Assembly: GCF_901827185.1 (NCBI RefSeq)
Contig: NZ_LR594671.1
Coordinates: forward strand, 4,552,001 to 4,616,000
Direction of reading: 5' to 3'
From: Variovorax sp. PBL-E5
GTDB taxonomy: Bacteria > Pseudomonadota > Gammaproteobacteria > Burkholderiales > Burkholderiaceae_C
Length of the DNA: 64,000 nucleotides
In this document: positions 49,632 through 56,433 of the stretch, piece after piece
How the letters are laid out: each line of letters opens with the position of its first letter
Position numbering within the stretch: position 1 is the stretch's first letter
Program-made: the position numbers and the translations under genes
The notes under the pieces: generated by a model
What the model saw: only the letters and a program-made list of their open reading frames with translations
What the model was told of the DNA's origin: nothing
The model's database searches: none

Positions 49632-50183
49632 CTAGAAAGGGATGTCGTCATCCATGTCGTCGAAGCCCGACGACGATTTGACCTTCGGGTCCGTCTTAGG
49701 CCACTTAGGCAAGGCGCTTGCTTCGACCTCACCGGCGGCAACAGCTTGGAACGCCGCCCAGTGCGCCCGCAACCGATCGAACAGGAAAGATTCTTCGCGG
49801 ACGGTCCAAGTCCATTCCTTGTTGGACTTGGAGTAGCCACCGCGCCAAAGGTAGCCGCACTCCTTCACGAGTTTCCAAATGAGCTGCTCGTCATGGGTGA
49901 GCAGCTCAGGGTATGCCAACGCGAGTTTTGCGAAGCGATCCGAGTCATCAACGTCCCAGAGGTTTTCACTTTGGCTCATCACGGTGGTGACGCCTTCGTC
50001 CCACTCCCGGATCGGGAACCGATTCAAGGTGTCCTCGATAGCCCACTCGATGAAGCTCGACAAGGTGCGCCTCTGTTTTCGCGCAGCCAGCTCCGCCAGG
50101 TAACGCAACTTGGGATCCAGCCGCACCGTCACCGTCTCGCTTCTAGACAGCTTGCCGCCCGCCCCCTTGCGTTTTTCGACCAT
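49632..50183 (-). CDS. Ribbon-helix-helix protein with an SSB-like acidic C-terminal tip (DDDIPF)
   Basis: This 183-residue protein has an RHH DNA-binding domain at about residues 14-55 (SRSETVTVRLDPKLRYLAEL, RTLSSFIEWAIEDTL). A middle domain without OB-fold features follows (about 65-150; CGYLWRGGYSKSNKEWTWTV). The last residues are GFDDMDDDIPF, identical in the final six to the tip of Escherichia coli SSB (DDDIPF), the segment that recruits many genome-maintenance proteins. It is divergent from the Arc-like gene at 50306 across a palindromic operator, corresponding in position to mnt of P22 immI. An OB-fold SSB was not seen. The consequences of the tip are inference; the sequence match is direct. 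Confidence 0.75.
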   Translation of the reverse strand: MVEKRKGAGGKLSRSETVTVRLDPKLRYLAELAARKQRRTLSSFIEWAIEDTLNRFPIREWDEGVTTVMSQSENLWDVDDSDRFAKLALAYPELLTHDEQLIWKLVKECGYLWRGGYSKSNKEWTWTVREESFLFDRLRAHWAAFQAVAAGEVEASALPKWPKTDPKVKSSSGFDDMDDDIPF

Positions 50184-50248
50184 GCCCGCTCCGGTATGTA
50201 AGAAAACTCATTCTAGACGCAAACACTACAACAGCGAACAAAAACAGC

Positions 50249-50284
50249 TTGTGCTAACTGTTAACACGTTCTATATTTCCGAAC
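50249..50284 (+). promoter_or_regulatory. Pant-like promoter and operator between the divergent RHH genes
   Basis: TTGTGC (50249-50254) and TATATT (50272-50277) are separated by 17 bp on the plus strand. The near-perfect palindrome GTGCTAACTGTTAACAC (50251-50267) covers the -35 and most of the spacer, and a second inverted repeat GTTC-N9-GAAC (50268-50284) overlaps the -10. A ribosome-binding site AAAGGGG precedes ATG 50306. Confidence 0.7.
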
Positions 50285-50305
50285 ACATAGAAAGGGGTTG
50301 ATTAC

Positions 50306-50482
50306 ATGTCCACAACCGATGCGCCGCCACCAAACGCGACGCCGATCCGCCTTCCCAGTGAGCTCAAGGATTGGTTGAAACACCAAGCAATCGACAATCG
50401 CCGAACGCTGTCCAATGAGATCGTCTTTCGCCTCGACCATTCGCGCGACCAGCAGCTTGCACAGCACGAGGAACAGAAATGA
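50306..50482 (+). CDS. Arc-like ribbon-helix-helix repressor coupled to the antirepressor
   Basis: This 58-residue protein is a single RHH domain: IRLPSELKDWLKHQAIDNRR then TLSNEIVFRLDHSRDQQ, closely like Arc/Mnt proteins. Its stop overlaps the BRO-N gene start (ATGA), as arc precedes ant in P22. It is a paralogue of the 51897 gene (RLPKDLKDWLVQQASVNRRS). It likely dampens its own promoter. Confidence 0.8.
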   Translation: MSTTDAPPPNATPIRLPSELKDWLKHQAIDNRRTLSNEIVFRLDHSRDQQLAQHEEQK

Positions 50483-51258
50483 GCAACGTAATCCCTTTCG
50501 ATTTCGAGGGCTCGTCGATCCGTTTGCTGGATCTGGAGGGCTCGCCCTGGTTCGTCGCCATGGAGATCGCAGCCGTGCTCGACTACTCCGACGCGTTCGA
50601 AATGACCAAGCGCTTGGACGATGACGAAAAGCAAAACCGGCAAATTGCCGGTTTGGGTTCGCCATCCGGCGGGCGAGGCATTACCCTCATCAACGAGTCT
50701 GGCCTGTACTCCGCAATCCTTGGTAGCCGCAAGCCCGAGGCGGCGAAGTTCAAGAAGTGGGTCACAGCCGAAGTGCTGCCTTCGATCCGCAAGACCGGCA
50801 GCTACACCGCACCCAAGGCGGCGCCGTCGCCTGTCCGTCTGGCCTACGACGCTGCCAAGGCATTTCCGCCGCTGTTCCGCGTCGCCCGCCTGCTCGGCTG
50901 CGACAAGAACGCCGCGGCGATTAGCGCCAACCAGATGGTGAGGCAACTCACCGACGTGAACCTCATGGCTGGCCTCGGCCAGATCCACCTCGTTGCGGAG
51001 AAGCAGGACACGCAGTTCTTCACGCCGACCGAGTTGGGCAAGCGCATCAGCACCAGCGCCCGCGGCGTGAACCTGCTTCTGGCCGAGTCCGGCATGCAGA
51101 TGAAGTGCGGCGACACCTGGGAGGCGACCGAAGCCGGCATGGAGTTCTGCCGGATCTACGACACCGGCAAGCGCCACGGGAGCGGCGTGCCGGTGCAGCA
51201 GATCAAGTGGTCGCCGAGTGTGCTGCCGCTGCTGGGCTGCGAGAAGGAGGCCGCTTGA
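50479..51258 (+). CDS. BRO-N domain antirepressor-like protein
   Basis: This 259-residue protein has an N-terminal BRO domain (about 10-105; LEGSPWFVAMEIAAVLDYSD, then GRGITLINESGLYSAILGSR and KPEAAKFKKWVTAEVLPSIR) and a C-terminal domain (about 120-259) ending in CEKEAA. Phage antirepressors (for example the P22/P1 type) share this N-terminal module and inactivate the prophage repressor. Translational coupling to the Arc-like gene makes the same function likely. The target would be the CI-like protein at 46198. Confidence 0.8.
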   Translation: MSNVIPFDFEGSSIRLLDLEGSPWFVAMEIAAVLDYSDAFEMTKRLDDDEKQNRQIAGLGSPSGGRGITLINESGLYSAILGSRKPEAAKFKKWVTAEVLPSIRKTGSYTAPKAAPSPVRLAYDAAKAFPPLFRVARLLGCDKNAAAISANQMVRQLTDVNLMAGLGQIHLVAEKQDTQFFTPTELGKRISTSARGVNLLLAESGMQMKCGDTWEATEAGMEFCRIYDTGKRHGSGVPVQQIKWSPSVLPLLGCEKEAA

Positions 51259-51335
51259 AGCGCCTCGCCGTCAACACGGTGCTGTTGCCGCTGTTCCTAC
51301 TCGCACAGCTGCGCGCGCTCTGGAGGGCGGCGTGA
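51255..51335 (+). CDS. Possible 26-residue hydrophobic peptide
   Basis: A TTG start at 51255 overlaps the BRO-N stop (TTGA) and lies 4 bp after a strong AAGGAGG sequence. The frame encodes MKRLAVNTVLLPLFLLAQLR and six more residues (ALWRAA), with one hydrophobic segment. The good ribosome-binding site is also coding sequence of the upstream gene, so evidence is limited. Confidence 0.3.
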   Translation: MKRLAVNTVLLPLFLLAQLRALWRAA

Positions 51336-51337
51336 AG

Positions 51338-51814
51338 TCAGACCTTGGCCTGGCGCACGCCCTTTACGCCCCTAGATTCCAGGAATCGGTATCGAGCCTC
51401 TTTGGCGGCCTCCGCCGCCCTGCGCAAGCGATCTGTGAGCTCTTTGGACATCTGCCCTCCGTTGGAGGCCTTTTGTTCTGCGGCCTCTTTAAAGGCATCG
51501 AACAACAGCACGCGCTCTTCGTCGTTCACGACCTTAAATTTCTCTCGGTCCGCGCGTTCAAGCATGGCCTCTGCCATCTCCGCCAGGGAGATCAATTCGA
51601 GCTTCAGGAAGTCGGCCTGCACGGCCTGGTGCGCAGCATCGAGCTGGGCCGCCGTCAGCGCCATTGTGAGATCCGGGCCTTCGGTGAAGCTGCGATCGAG
51701 CCGCTCAACGATCTCGGCGGTGAGCGAACGCTTGTTGCTCACCGCCGCTGCATCAAGCTTGTCCTTCATCTCCGCAGACATCCGCAAATTCACTTGGGGG
51801 TCGTTTCTAGCCAT
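51338..51814 (-). CDS. RHH-type regulator with long helical C-terminus
   Basis: This 158-residue protein has an N-terminal RHH (MARNDPQVNLRMSAEMKDKL, SNKRSLTAEIVERLDRSF) and a long helical C-terminal region (about 60-158) ending GVKGVRQAKV. ATG 51814 is used because it starts the RHH directly; a longer frame upstream crosses the operator region. It is divergent from the second Arc-like gene, sharing three palindromes. Both begin MARND, implying a duplication of the switch gene. Confidence 0.7.
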   Translation of the reverse strand: MARNDPQVNLRMSAEMKDKLDAAAVSNKRSLTAEIVERLDRSFTEGPDLTMALTAAQLDAAHQAVQADFLKLELISLAEMAEAMLERADREKFKVVNDEERVLLFDAFKEAAEQKASNGGQMSKELTDRLRRAAEAAKEARYRFLESRGVKGVRQAKV

Positions 51815-51828
51815 GCATGGATTATTGC

Positions 51829-51879
51829 AGCACCGTGCTTGCAATCAATGAAGCACCGTACTACAATAAGCACCGTGCT
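51829..51879 (+). promoter_or_regulatory. Promoter with triple AGCACCGTGCT palindromes between the second RHH pair
   Basis: AGCACCGTGCT occurs at 51829-51839 and 51869-51879, and a variant AGCACCGTACT at 51852-51862. A plus-strand promoter TTGCAA (51839-51844), 17 bp, TACAAT (51862-51867) is overlapped by the first two and followed by the third. The promoter would serve the gene at 51897; the minus-strand promoter for the divergent gene is not clear. Confidence 0.75.
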
Positions 51880-51896
51880 TTACTAAAAGGAACCAA

Positions 51897-52067
51897 ATGG
51901 CACGCAACGACGAGCAGGCGAATCTTCGCTTGCCGAAGGATTTGAAAGATTGGCTGGTGCAGCAAGCGAGCGTGAATCGCCGCAGCCTGACCAGCGAAGT
52001 GATTGTGCGGCTGGAGGCGTCTCGCGCGGCGAGTGCACCAGCGGCACAAAAGGTGACGGCGAAGTGA
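51897..52067 (+). CDS. Arc-like ribbon-helix-helix repressor, second copy
   Basis: This 56-residue protein (MARNDEQANLRLPKDLKDWL, VNRRSLTSEVIVRLEASRA) is an RHH domain with a short polar tail. It is strongly similar to the 50306 protein and shares its first five residues MARND with the divergent 51814 protein. A strong ribosome-binding site is present (AAAAGGAACCAA). It probably binds the triple palindrome. Confidence 0.8.
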   Translation: MARNDEQANLRLPKDLKDWLVQQASVNRRSLTSEVIVRLEASRAASAPAAQKVTAK

Positions 52068-52124
52068 TTGAGCCCACTTCGCCGTCTATGAAAACCCACC
52101 CCAGTCAAAAGGTAAGGACTTCAC

Positions 52125-52892
52125 ATGCCAAAGGTTAGCACGCGCCTACGTACCGGCGCAACCATACCCCCGCAGGCCACCATCATGAGCGCCGTCGCCA
52201 CCAAGCCCCAGGGCAACGGCGAAAAGCTGGCCCCGCAATCACTCCCATTCGCCGAGCTTCTGGAATGCATGCGGCTCGATCTGCGCGCGGCCGACGGCTT
52301 GATTGAAGCCGCCTACGATGCTTCCGAGGAAGGCAGTTCTGTCGAGATCCTGCTGGACATGATCAACCACTCGATGTTTCCCGAGGTGCTGCATCCGTTG
52401 ATAAAGGAGGGCGCCCCTACACGAGCGGAGGCTGAACGGATCCAGTTGGAGCTGTTCCAGCCATTGGCCGCGTTGGACGGAGCGATCTGCCTCGCGCGCG
52501 GTTCGATCCTCGAGCACCATCTGCGCGAAGCATACGGACTGATCGATGGCGTGCAGGATGAGCTCGACAGCTGCAGCGACTTCATGCGCTTGTTGCCCGA
52601 GACAACGCACGAACAGCCGCGCAAGGCCGACTTCGACATCGACGATACCCCGGAGGCTCGCAGAGATCTTGCCTGCGATGCCAACTACGAGATTTCCAAA
52701 CTGGCGGAAGCAGTGAAACGCCTGATGGACGGTGAAGAAGACCGGCCCATCTTCAACGGCATCATGGGTCGCATCGAGTTGCTGTCTGAGCTGGTCCATC
52801 ACGTCATGTGTCTCGCCGGCGGCTCGGACGAAGAGATGGGCCGACCGCCGCTGCGGAGCCTGCGCGCCTGGTACGAAGGGCGACCGTCATGA
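52125..52892 (+). CDS. Phage protein of unknown function, acidic helical
   Basis: This 255-residue protein is mostly helical (FAELLECMRLDLRAADGLIE, LELFQPLAALDGAICLARGS, AVKRLMDGEEDRPIFNGIMG). GGTAAGGA precedes ATG 52125; an alternative ATG at 52185 exists, since the first 20 residues are unusual. It overlaps the next gene (ATGA). It may be an RHH-regulated accessory protein; no family was recognised. Confidence 0.6.
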   Translation: MPKVSTRLRTGATIPPQATIMSAVATKPQGNGEKLAPQSLPFAELLECMRLDLRAADGLIEAAYDASEEGSSVEILLDMINHSMFPEVLHPLIKEGAPTRAEAERIQLELFQPLAALDGAICLARGSILEHHLREAYGLIDGVQDELDSCSDFMRLLPETTHEQPRKADFDIDDTPEARRDLACDANYEISKLAEAVKRLMDGEEDRPIFNGIMGRIELLSELVHHVMCLAGGSDEEMGRPPLRSLRAWYEGRPS

Positions 52893-53095
52893 ACACCGTG
52901 GCCGCTCGCAAGCGCGTGCTGCGCCTGGTGCCCAAGCCGAACGGCGTGATCGACGCCGACATGGTGGCCTTCACTGTCATGGAGCACATCGACACGATGT
53001 ATCCGGCGATGTGGCTGGCAGTGCCGAAGGCGGCCCGCGTGAGCATCCGGAATACCATCGTCCGCGCCGTCATGGCGGAAGCGGGGAAGACCTGA
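52889..53095 (+). CDS. Small basic phage protein
   Basis: This 68-residue protein (MNTVAARKRVLRLVPKPNGV, MEHIDTMYPAMWLAVPKAAR) overlaps the upstream stop (ATGA) and ends 1 bp before the DUF4224 gene start. No recognised family. It is likely part of the integration-module transcript. Confidence 0.6.
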   Translation: MNTVAARKRVLRLVPKPNGVIDADMVAFTVMEHIDTMYPAMWLAVPKAARVSIRNTIVRAVMAEAGKT

Positions 53096-53096
53096 A

Positions 53097-53450
53097 ATGC
53101 TGCTGAGCGAAGACGAGGTCAAGGCGATCATGAGGCGGGCGTTACCACGGACGAAACCAAGCCAGGCCTACCTTCAGTTCGCGGCCGACATCGAGGCCGC
53201 CGTGCTGGCCAAGCAGCCGATTCGGCACGCGGGGCCCGATCTCGACGATGCCGATCTGCTGCACATCACGCGAAAGAGACAGCCGGCGGCGCAGGCGCGT
53301 TTTCTTGAGCGCATGGGCGTGCCCTACACGCGGCGCGGCGACGGCTCGCTGCTGGTCGGCCGGGCCGCGATGGAAAAGGCGATGGGCGGCGACCAACCGC
53401 CAGCCGCCGAGCCCGTCGACGCTGGCATCAGATGGAAGGTCAACCCATGA
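53097..53450 (+). CDS. DUF4224-domain protein
   Basis: This 117-residue protein contains the DUF4224 motif (LLHITRKRQPAAQARFLERM then GVPYTRRGDGSLLVGRAAME), common next to phage integrases. The stop overlaps the start of the Xis-like gene. Its function in recombination or control is unclear; its neighbourhood suggests an excision-linked role. Confidence 0.8.
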   Translation: MLLSEDEVKAIMRRALPRTKPSQAYLQFAADIEAAVLAKQPIRHAGPDLDDADLLHITRKRQPAAQARFLERMGVPYTRRGDGSLLVGRAAMEKAMGGDQPPAAEPVDAGIRWKVNP

Positions 53451-53698
53451 TGCGCTGGGTCACCATCGAAAAAGCAGCAGAAGAGACTGGCCTCCCGGCC
53501 TCGTTCTTTCACGAGCGCACTGGCGTGTCGGGTGTCTGGCCTGAGGGCAAGGTCTGGAAATGGTTCGACGGCCGCAAGCTCGTGGACCTGGAAGCGCTGT
53601 ACGATTTCATCGACAAGCGTCCCAGCATCCAGAGCAACCGCGGCCGCAAGCGGGCCGAGCCCCCATGCCAAAACCAGCCCCAGCATCAACCGGCGTAA
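53447..53698 (+). CDS. xis: Excisionase-like protein
   Basis: This 83-residue protein with winged-helix/MerR-type Xis character begins MMRWVTIEKAAEETGLPASF and continues FHERTGVSGVWPEGKVWKWF and DGRKLVDLEALYDFIDK. ATG 53447 overlaps the DUF4224 stop (ATGA); ATG 53450 is an alternative. It overlaps the integrase start by 34 bp. It would favour excision. Confidence 0.75.
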   Translation: MMRWVTIEKAAEETGLPASFFHERTGVSGVWPEGKVWKWFDGRKLVDLEALYDFIDKRPSIQSNRGRKRAEPPCQNQPQHQPA

Positions 53699-54834
53699 TC
53701 GTCCGCGACGCCCACCTTCAGATCGATCTGCGCCGGCATGGCTTCGGCAAAGAACGCCTCGAGCTGGCGCCGACGCCGACGAACATCCGCTACGCCGAGA
53801 AGCTGCGCAACGAAATCCTGGGCAAGATCGAGCGCGGCACCTTCGCCCTGGCCGACTACTTCCCCGACAGCCCGCGCGCCAAGACCGATGCGCCGAGCAT
53901 GACCTTCGCCGAGCTGGCGATCGAGTGGATGAAGATCAAGCGGCCCACCGTGCAGCACAGCACAGCCCACCACTACGACCAGACCGTCAACAGCCTGCAC
54001 TTCGCCAGCGTCCGCAGCACGCGCATGGCCGACTTCGACTATCGCAGGCTGATGGCGCTGCTCGCTGGCCTGCCGGCAAACGCCAAGACCTTCAACAACG
54101 TGGCGTCGGTGCTGAAGCAGATGCTGACCTACGCACACAAGGCGAAACTGCTGCGGGAGCCGTTGCACGAGCATGTCGAGATGCGGCGAGCGCAACACCC
54201 AGGGCCGGATCCGTTTTCGCTGGACGAGGCGGGCGTGCTACTGGCCAAGCTCAAGGGCGACCGCGCGCGCAGCTACTACGAGTTCGCCTTCTTCACGGGC
54301 CTGCGGCCCTCCGAGCAGATCGCGCTGCGCTGGTCCAACGTCGACCTGCGCGCCGGCACCGTGCTGGTGGACACAGCGCTCACCCGCGGCAAGGAAAAGG
54401 GGACGAAGACCGGCGAAACGCGCACCCTGGAGCTCACCAGCCGCGCGCGCGTCGCGCTGGAGCGCCAGCGGCCGATCACGCAGCTTGCCGGTGCCCATGT
54501 GTTCGTCAACGATGCTGGCTCGGCCTTCGAATCCACGGACGGCCCGCTCGACGACTGGTGGAAGCCCGCGATGAAGCTGTCGGGCCTTCGCCAACGCGAT
54601 GCGCGGCAGACCCGCCACACCTACGCCACGACTTGCCTCATGGCCGGCATCGCGCCTGGCTGGGTAGCGCGGCAGCTCGGGCACGCGCCGGAGATGTTCT
54701 TCCGCGTCTACAGTCGTTGGATCGAGGGTGCCGACAAGGGCGCCGAGCGGCGCAAGCTCGATGCATTTCTCGGCGCGGCGCAGACAGCGGAAACCGGGAC
54801 AAAAACCGGGACAGCGGGGCCGAATTCAACGTAG
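53665..54834 (+). CDS. int: Tyrosine-family phage integrase
   Basis: This 389-residue recombinase has an N-terminal arm-binding region and core-binding domain (about 70-175), and a catalytic domain with R214 (TGLRPSEQIAL), R314-Q-T-R317-H318-T (the box II Arg with RHT), LGH (338-340) and Y349 (VYSRW). The first box II His position is Arg here. ATG 53665 begins within the Xis-like gene; an upstream in-frame extension is less plausible. It ends 70 bp before attR, as expected, and its last codons contain arm-type repeats (54795-54812). Confidence 0.92.
   Translation: MPKPAPASTGVIVRDAHLQIDLRRHGFGKERLELAPTPTNIRYAEKLRNEILGKIERGTFALADYFPDSPRAKTDAPSMTFAELAIEWMKIKRPTVQHSTAHHYDQTVNSLHFASVRSTRMADFDYRRLMALLAGLPANAKTFNNVASVLKQMLTYAHKAKLLREPLHEHVEMRRAQHPGPDPFSLDEAGVLLAKLKGDRARSYYEFAFFTGLRPSEQIALRWSNVDLRAGTVLVDTALTRGKEKGTKTGETRTLELTSRARVALERQRPITQLAGAHVFVNDAGSAFESTDGPLDDWWKPAMKLSGLRQRDARQTRHTYATTCLMAGIAPGWVARQLGHAPEMFFRVYSRWIEGADKGAERRKLDAFLGAAQTAETGTKTGTAGPNST
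54795..54812 (+). promoter_or_regulatory. Candidate integrase arm-type sites, right
   Basis: CGGGAC occurs at 54795-54800 and 54807-54812, with AAAAAC between. The 12-mer CGGGACAAAAAC is shared with the left arm at 15129-15140. The sites lie inside the last codons of int. Confidence 0.5.
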
Positions 54835-54903
54835 TTCTGCAGAGCCCACAGAGGGGCGTGCTTCACTGGGAATCTGTCGATTTCGGCCTATTTAGGCCTG
54901 TAC

Positions 54904-54930
54904 CAGGTTCGATTCCTGTCGAGGGCACCA
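54904..54930 (+). repeat. attR core (27 bp)
   Basis: Second copy of the 27-bp tRNA-Arg 3' end, identical to 15056-15082. The sequence before it is unrelated to a tRNA 5' half, so this is not a second tRNA gene. Confidence 0.93.
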
Positions 54931-54940
54931 CAGACGGCCC

Positions 54941-56344
54941 TCATCCGCCCTTCAACGCCTCGATCACCTCCCGCGTGAACTGCGCGACCCGTTCCATGTC
55001 ATCGCGCGGCGTCCATGCGGGCCCCAGGCGCACGATGACCAGATCCTTCGACGGAATGATCACCACGTACTGCCCGTTGCTGCCTCGCGCCATGAACGCA
55101 TCGGCCGGCATGCCGTGCCGGATGCGGTAGCGGGCCCCTGCGCCCGGGCCGCGGTTGGTCCAGAAGCCTGCGCCGTAGCCGAAGTCCTCCGATCCGGATG
55201 TCGGCGCGGCCGAGTCGTCGACCCAGCCGGCCGGCAGGATGCGCTGCCCGCCGACCACGCCGTCGTGGAGATAGAGCAGACCGAAGCGCGCCCAGTCGCG
55301 CGCCGAGGCCCACATGTGGCTCGCGCCGATCGGCGTTCCGGCCGCGTCGAATTCGAGCGTCACGTGCTGCATCCCGAGTTTGTCGAACAGTTCGCGGCGG
55401 GCGAAGCCGAGCGTGGCCGCGGCCGTGCCGCCGGCCTGGTCGCGCACGATGCGCGACAGCAGCTGTGTGTTCGCGTTGGTGTAGTTCCAGTGCGTGCCCG
55501 GCGGATACGCCAGCGGTGCGCGCTGCGCCATCGCCGCCGTGTCGGCATCGACGAAAATCATCTGCGCCGAGGGGTCGAATGCGGTGAGCACGCTCGAAGT
55601 GAGGGACTGCCCCATGTCCAGCCCGCTGTTCATGCGCAGCAACTGGTCGATCGTGATGGCATGGCGCGGGTCCCGGGGATCGGCCCAGGCCATGATCGGC
55701 GCGGGGGCGTGGATGTCGAGCTTGCCTTGCCGCACCAGGATGCCGATCAGTGCGTTCGTCACCGACTTGGTCGCGGACCAGCCGGTCAGCGGCGTGTCCA
55801 CGCCGACATCGGAAGCGTAGCGCTCCGCGACGATCCGATCCTTGTGAATCACCACCACGGCCTGGGTGAAACGGTGCGGCGCCTGCGTCGTTTCGTCGAA
55901 CGCATGATCGAGCGCCGCGACCAGCGCGGGCTCGGCGGGTTGAACGGGCGCTGCGCCGGCGATGGCGCCGAGCAGCGGTGGCGTCGCCTCCGACTGCGCG
56001 GGCGGCGAGAGCTCGCTGGCCGATGCGCGACCGGTCGCGTTGACGCATCCGAACTGCGGCCGGTAGACCGCGCGGCTCTCGGCCAACCCTGCGAAGGTCG
56101 CCCGCACTTCGCCGTGCTCGCGGTCGACGGTGAAGCGCGTGAGGAACGCGACCGGCCCGGCGAGCGGTTCGATCGCATCGCGGTAGTAGCGGTCGGGACT
56201 CCTGCCGGCAACGAACACCGCAGAACAGAGCTGATGGCTGAGATAGCCGCTGATGACCGGTGCCGCCCGGCCCGGCGAGAAATGACCGCAGGCGGTCAGC
56301 ACGGCGGCGGCAAGGATCGAAGCGGCGATGGGAAGACGTGGCAT
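54941..56344 (-). CDS. Class-C beta-lactamase-fold serine hydrolase lipoprotein
   Basis: This 467-residue protein has a lipoprotein signal (VLTAC, Cys19) and a beta-lactamase-like domain with the SATK serine-lysine pair (190-193) and YTN (288-290). The later HG-type Gly segment is RHGMPADAFMARG. Members of this group are esterases or peptidases of unknown substrate. It is 11 bp from attR, and 90 bp separate it from the AraC gene. Not a resistance enzyme on present evidence. Confidence 0.8.
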   Translation of the reverse strand: MPRLPIAASILAAAVLTACGHFSPGRAAPVISGYLSHQLCSAVFVAGRSPDRYYRDAIEPLAGPVAFLTRFTVDREHGEVRATFAGLAESRAVYRPQFGCVNATGRASASELSPPAQSEATPPLLGAIAGAAPVQPAEPALVAALDHAFDETTQAPHRFTQAVVVIHKDRIVAERYASDVGVDTPLTGWSATKSVTNALIGILVRQGKLDIHAPAPIMAWADPRDPRHAITIDQLLRMNSGLDMGQSLTSSVLTAFDPSAQMIFVDADTAAMAQRAPLAYPPGTHWNYTNANTQLLSRIVRDQAGGTAAATLGFARRELFDKLGMQHVTLEFDAAGTPIGASHMWASARDWARFGLLYLHDGVVGGQRILPAGWVDDSAAPTSGSEDFGYGAGFWTNRGPGAGARYRIRHGMPADAFMARGSNGQYVVIIPSKDLVIVRLGPAWTPRDDMERVAQFTREVIEALKGG

Positions 56345-56433
56345 GGGCGGTTCAGTTCAGAAGTGGCAGCCGGGATGGGCCTCGCCACTTTCTGCGCTGC
56401 GGCGCCTGCGATCTCGCCGAATCCTGCGTCCGG

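Larger units (their letters stand above)
15056..54930. mobile_element. Complete lambdoid podovirus prophage (about 39.8 kb) in tRNA-Arg
   Basis: A 27-bp perfect direct repeat of the tRNA-Arg 3' end bounds a region with integrase and Xis, a CI/Cro/CII immunity region, replication genes, a Q-like/pR'-tR' late switch, and a full set of packaging, head, short-tail, ejection and lysis genes. No disrupted core gene was seen, so it may be inducible. The portal is P22-like and the major capsid protein, adaptor and nozzle are SU10-like. Accessory genes sit beside both attachment sites and downstream of cI. Confidence 0.95.

Noticed and set aside
49545..50201. 218-codon plus-strand frame after the SGNH gene
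   Set aside because: Nearly all of it is antisense to the RHH/SSB-tip gene, which has clear domain and tail signatures.
54904..54930. Second tRNA-Arg near attR
   Set aside because: Only the 27-bp 3' end is present; no 5' half or anticodon arm precedes it.
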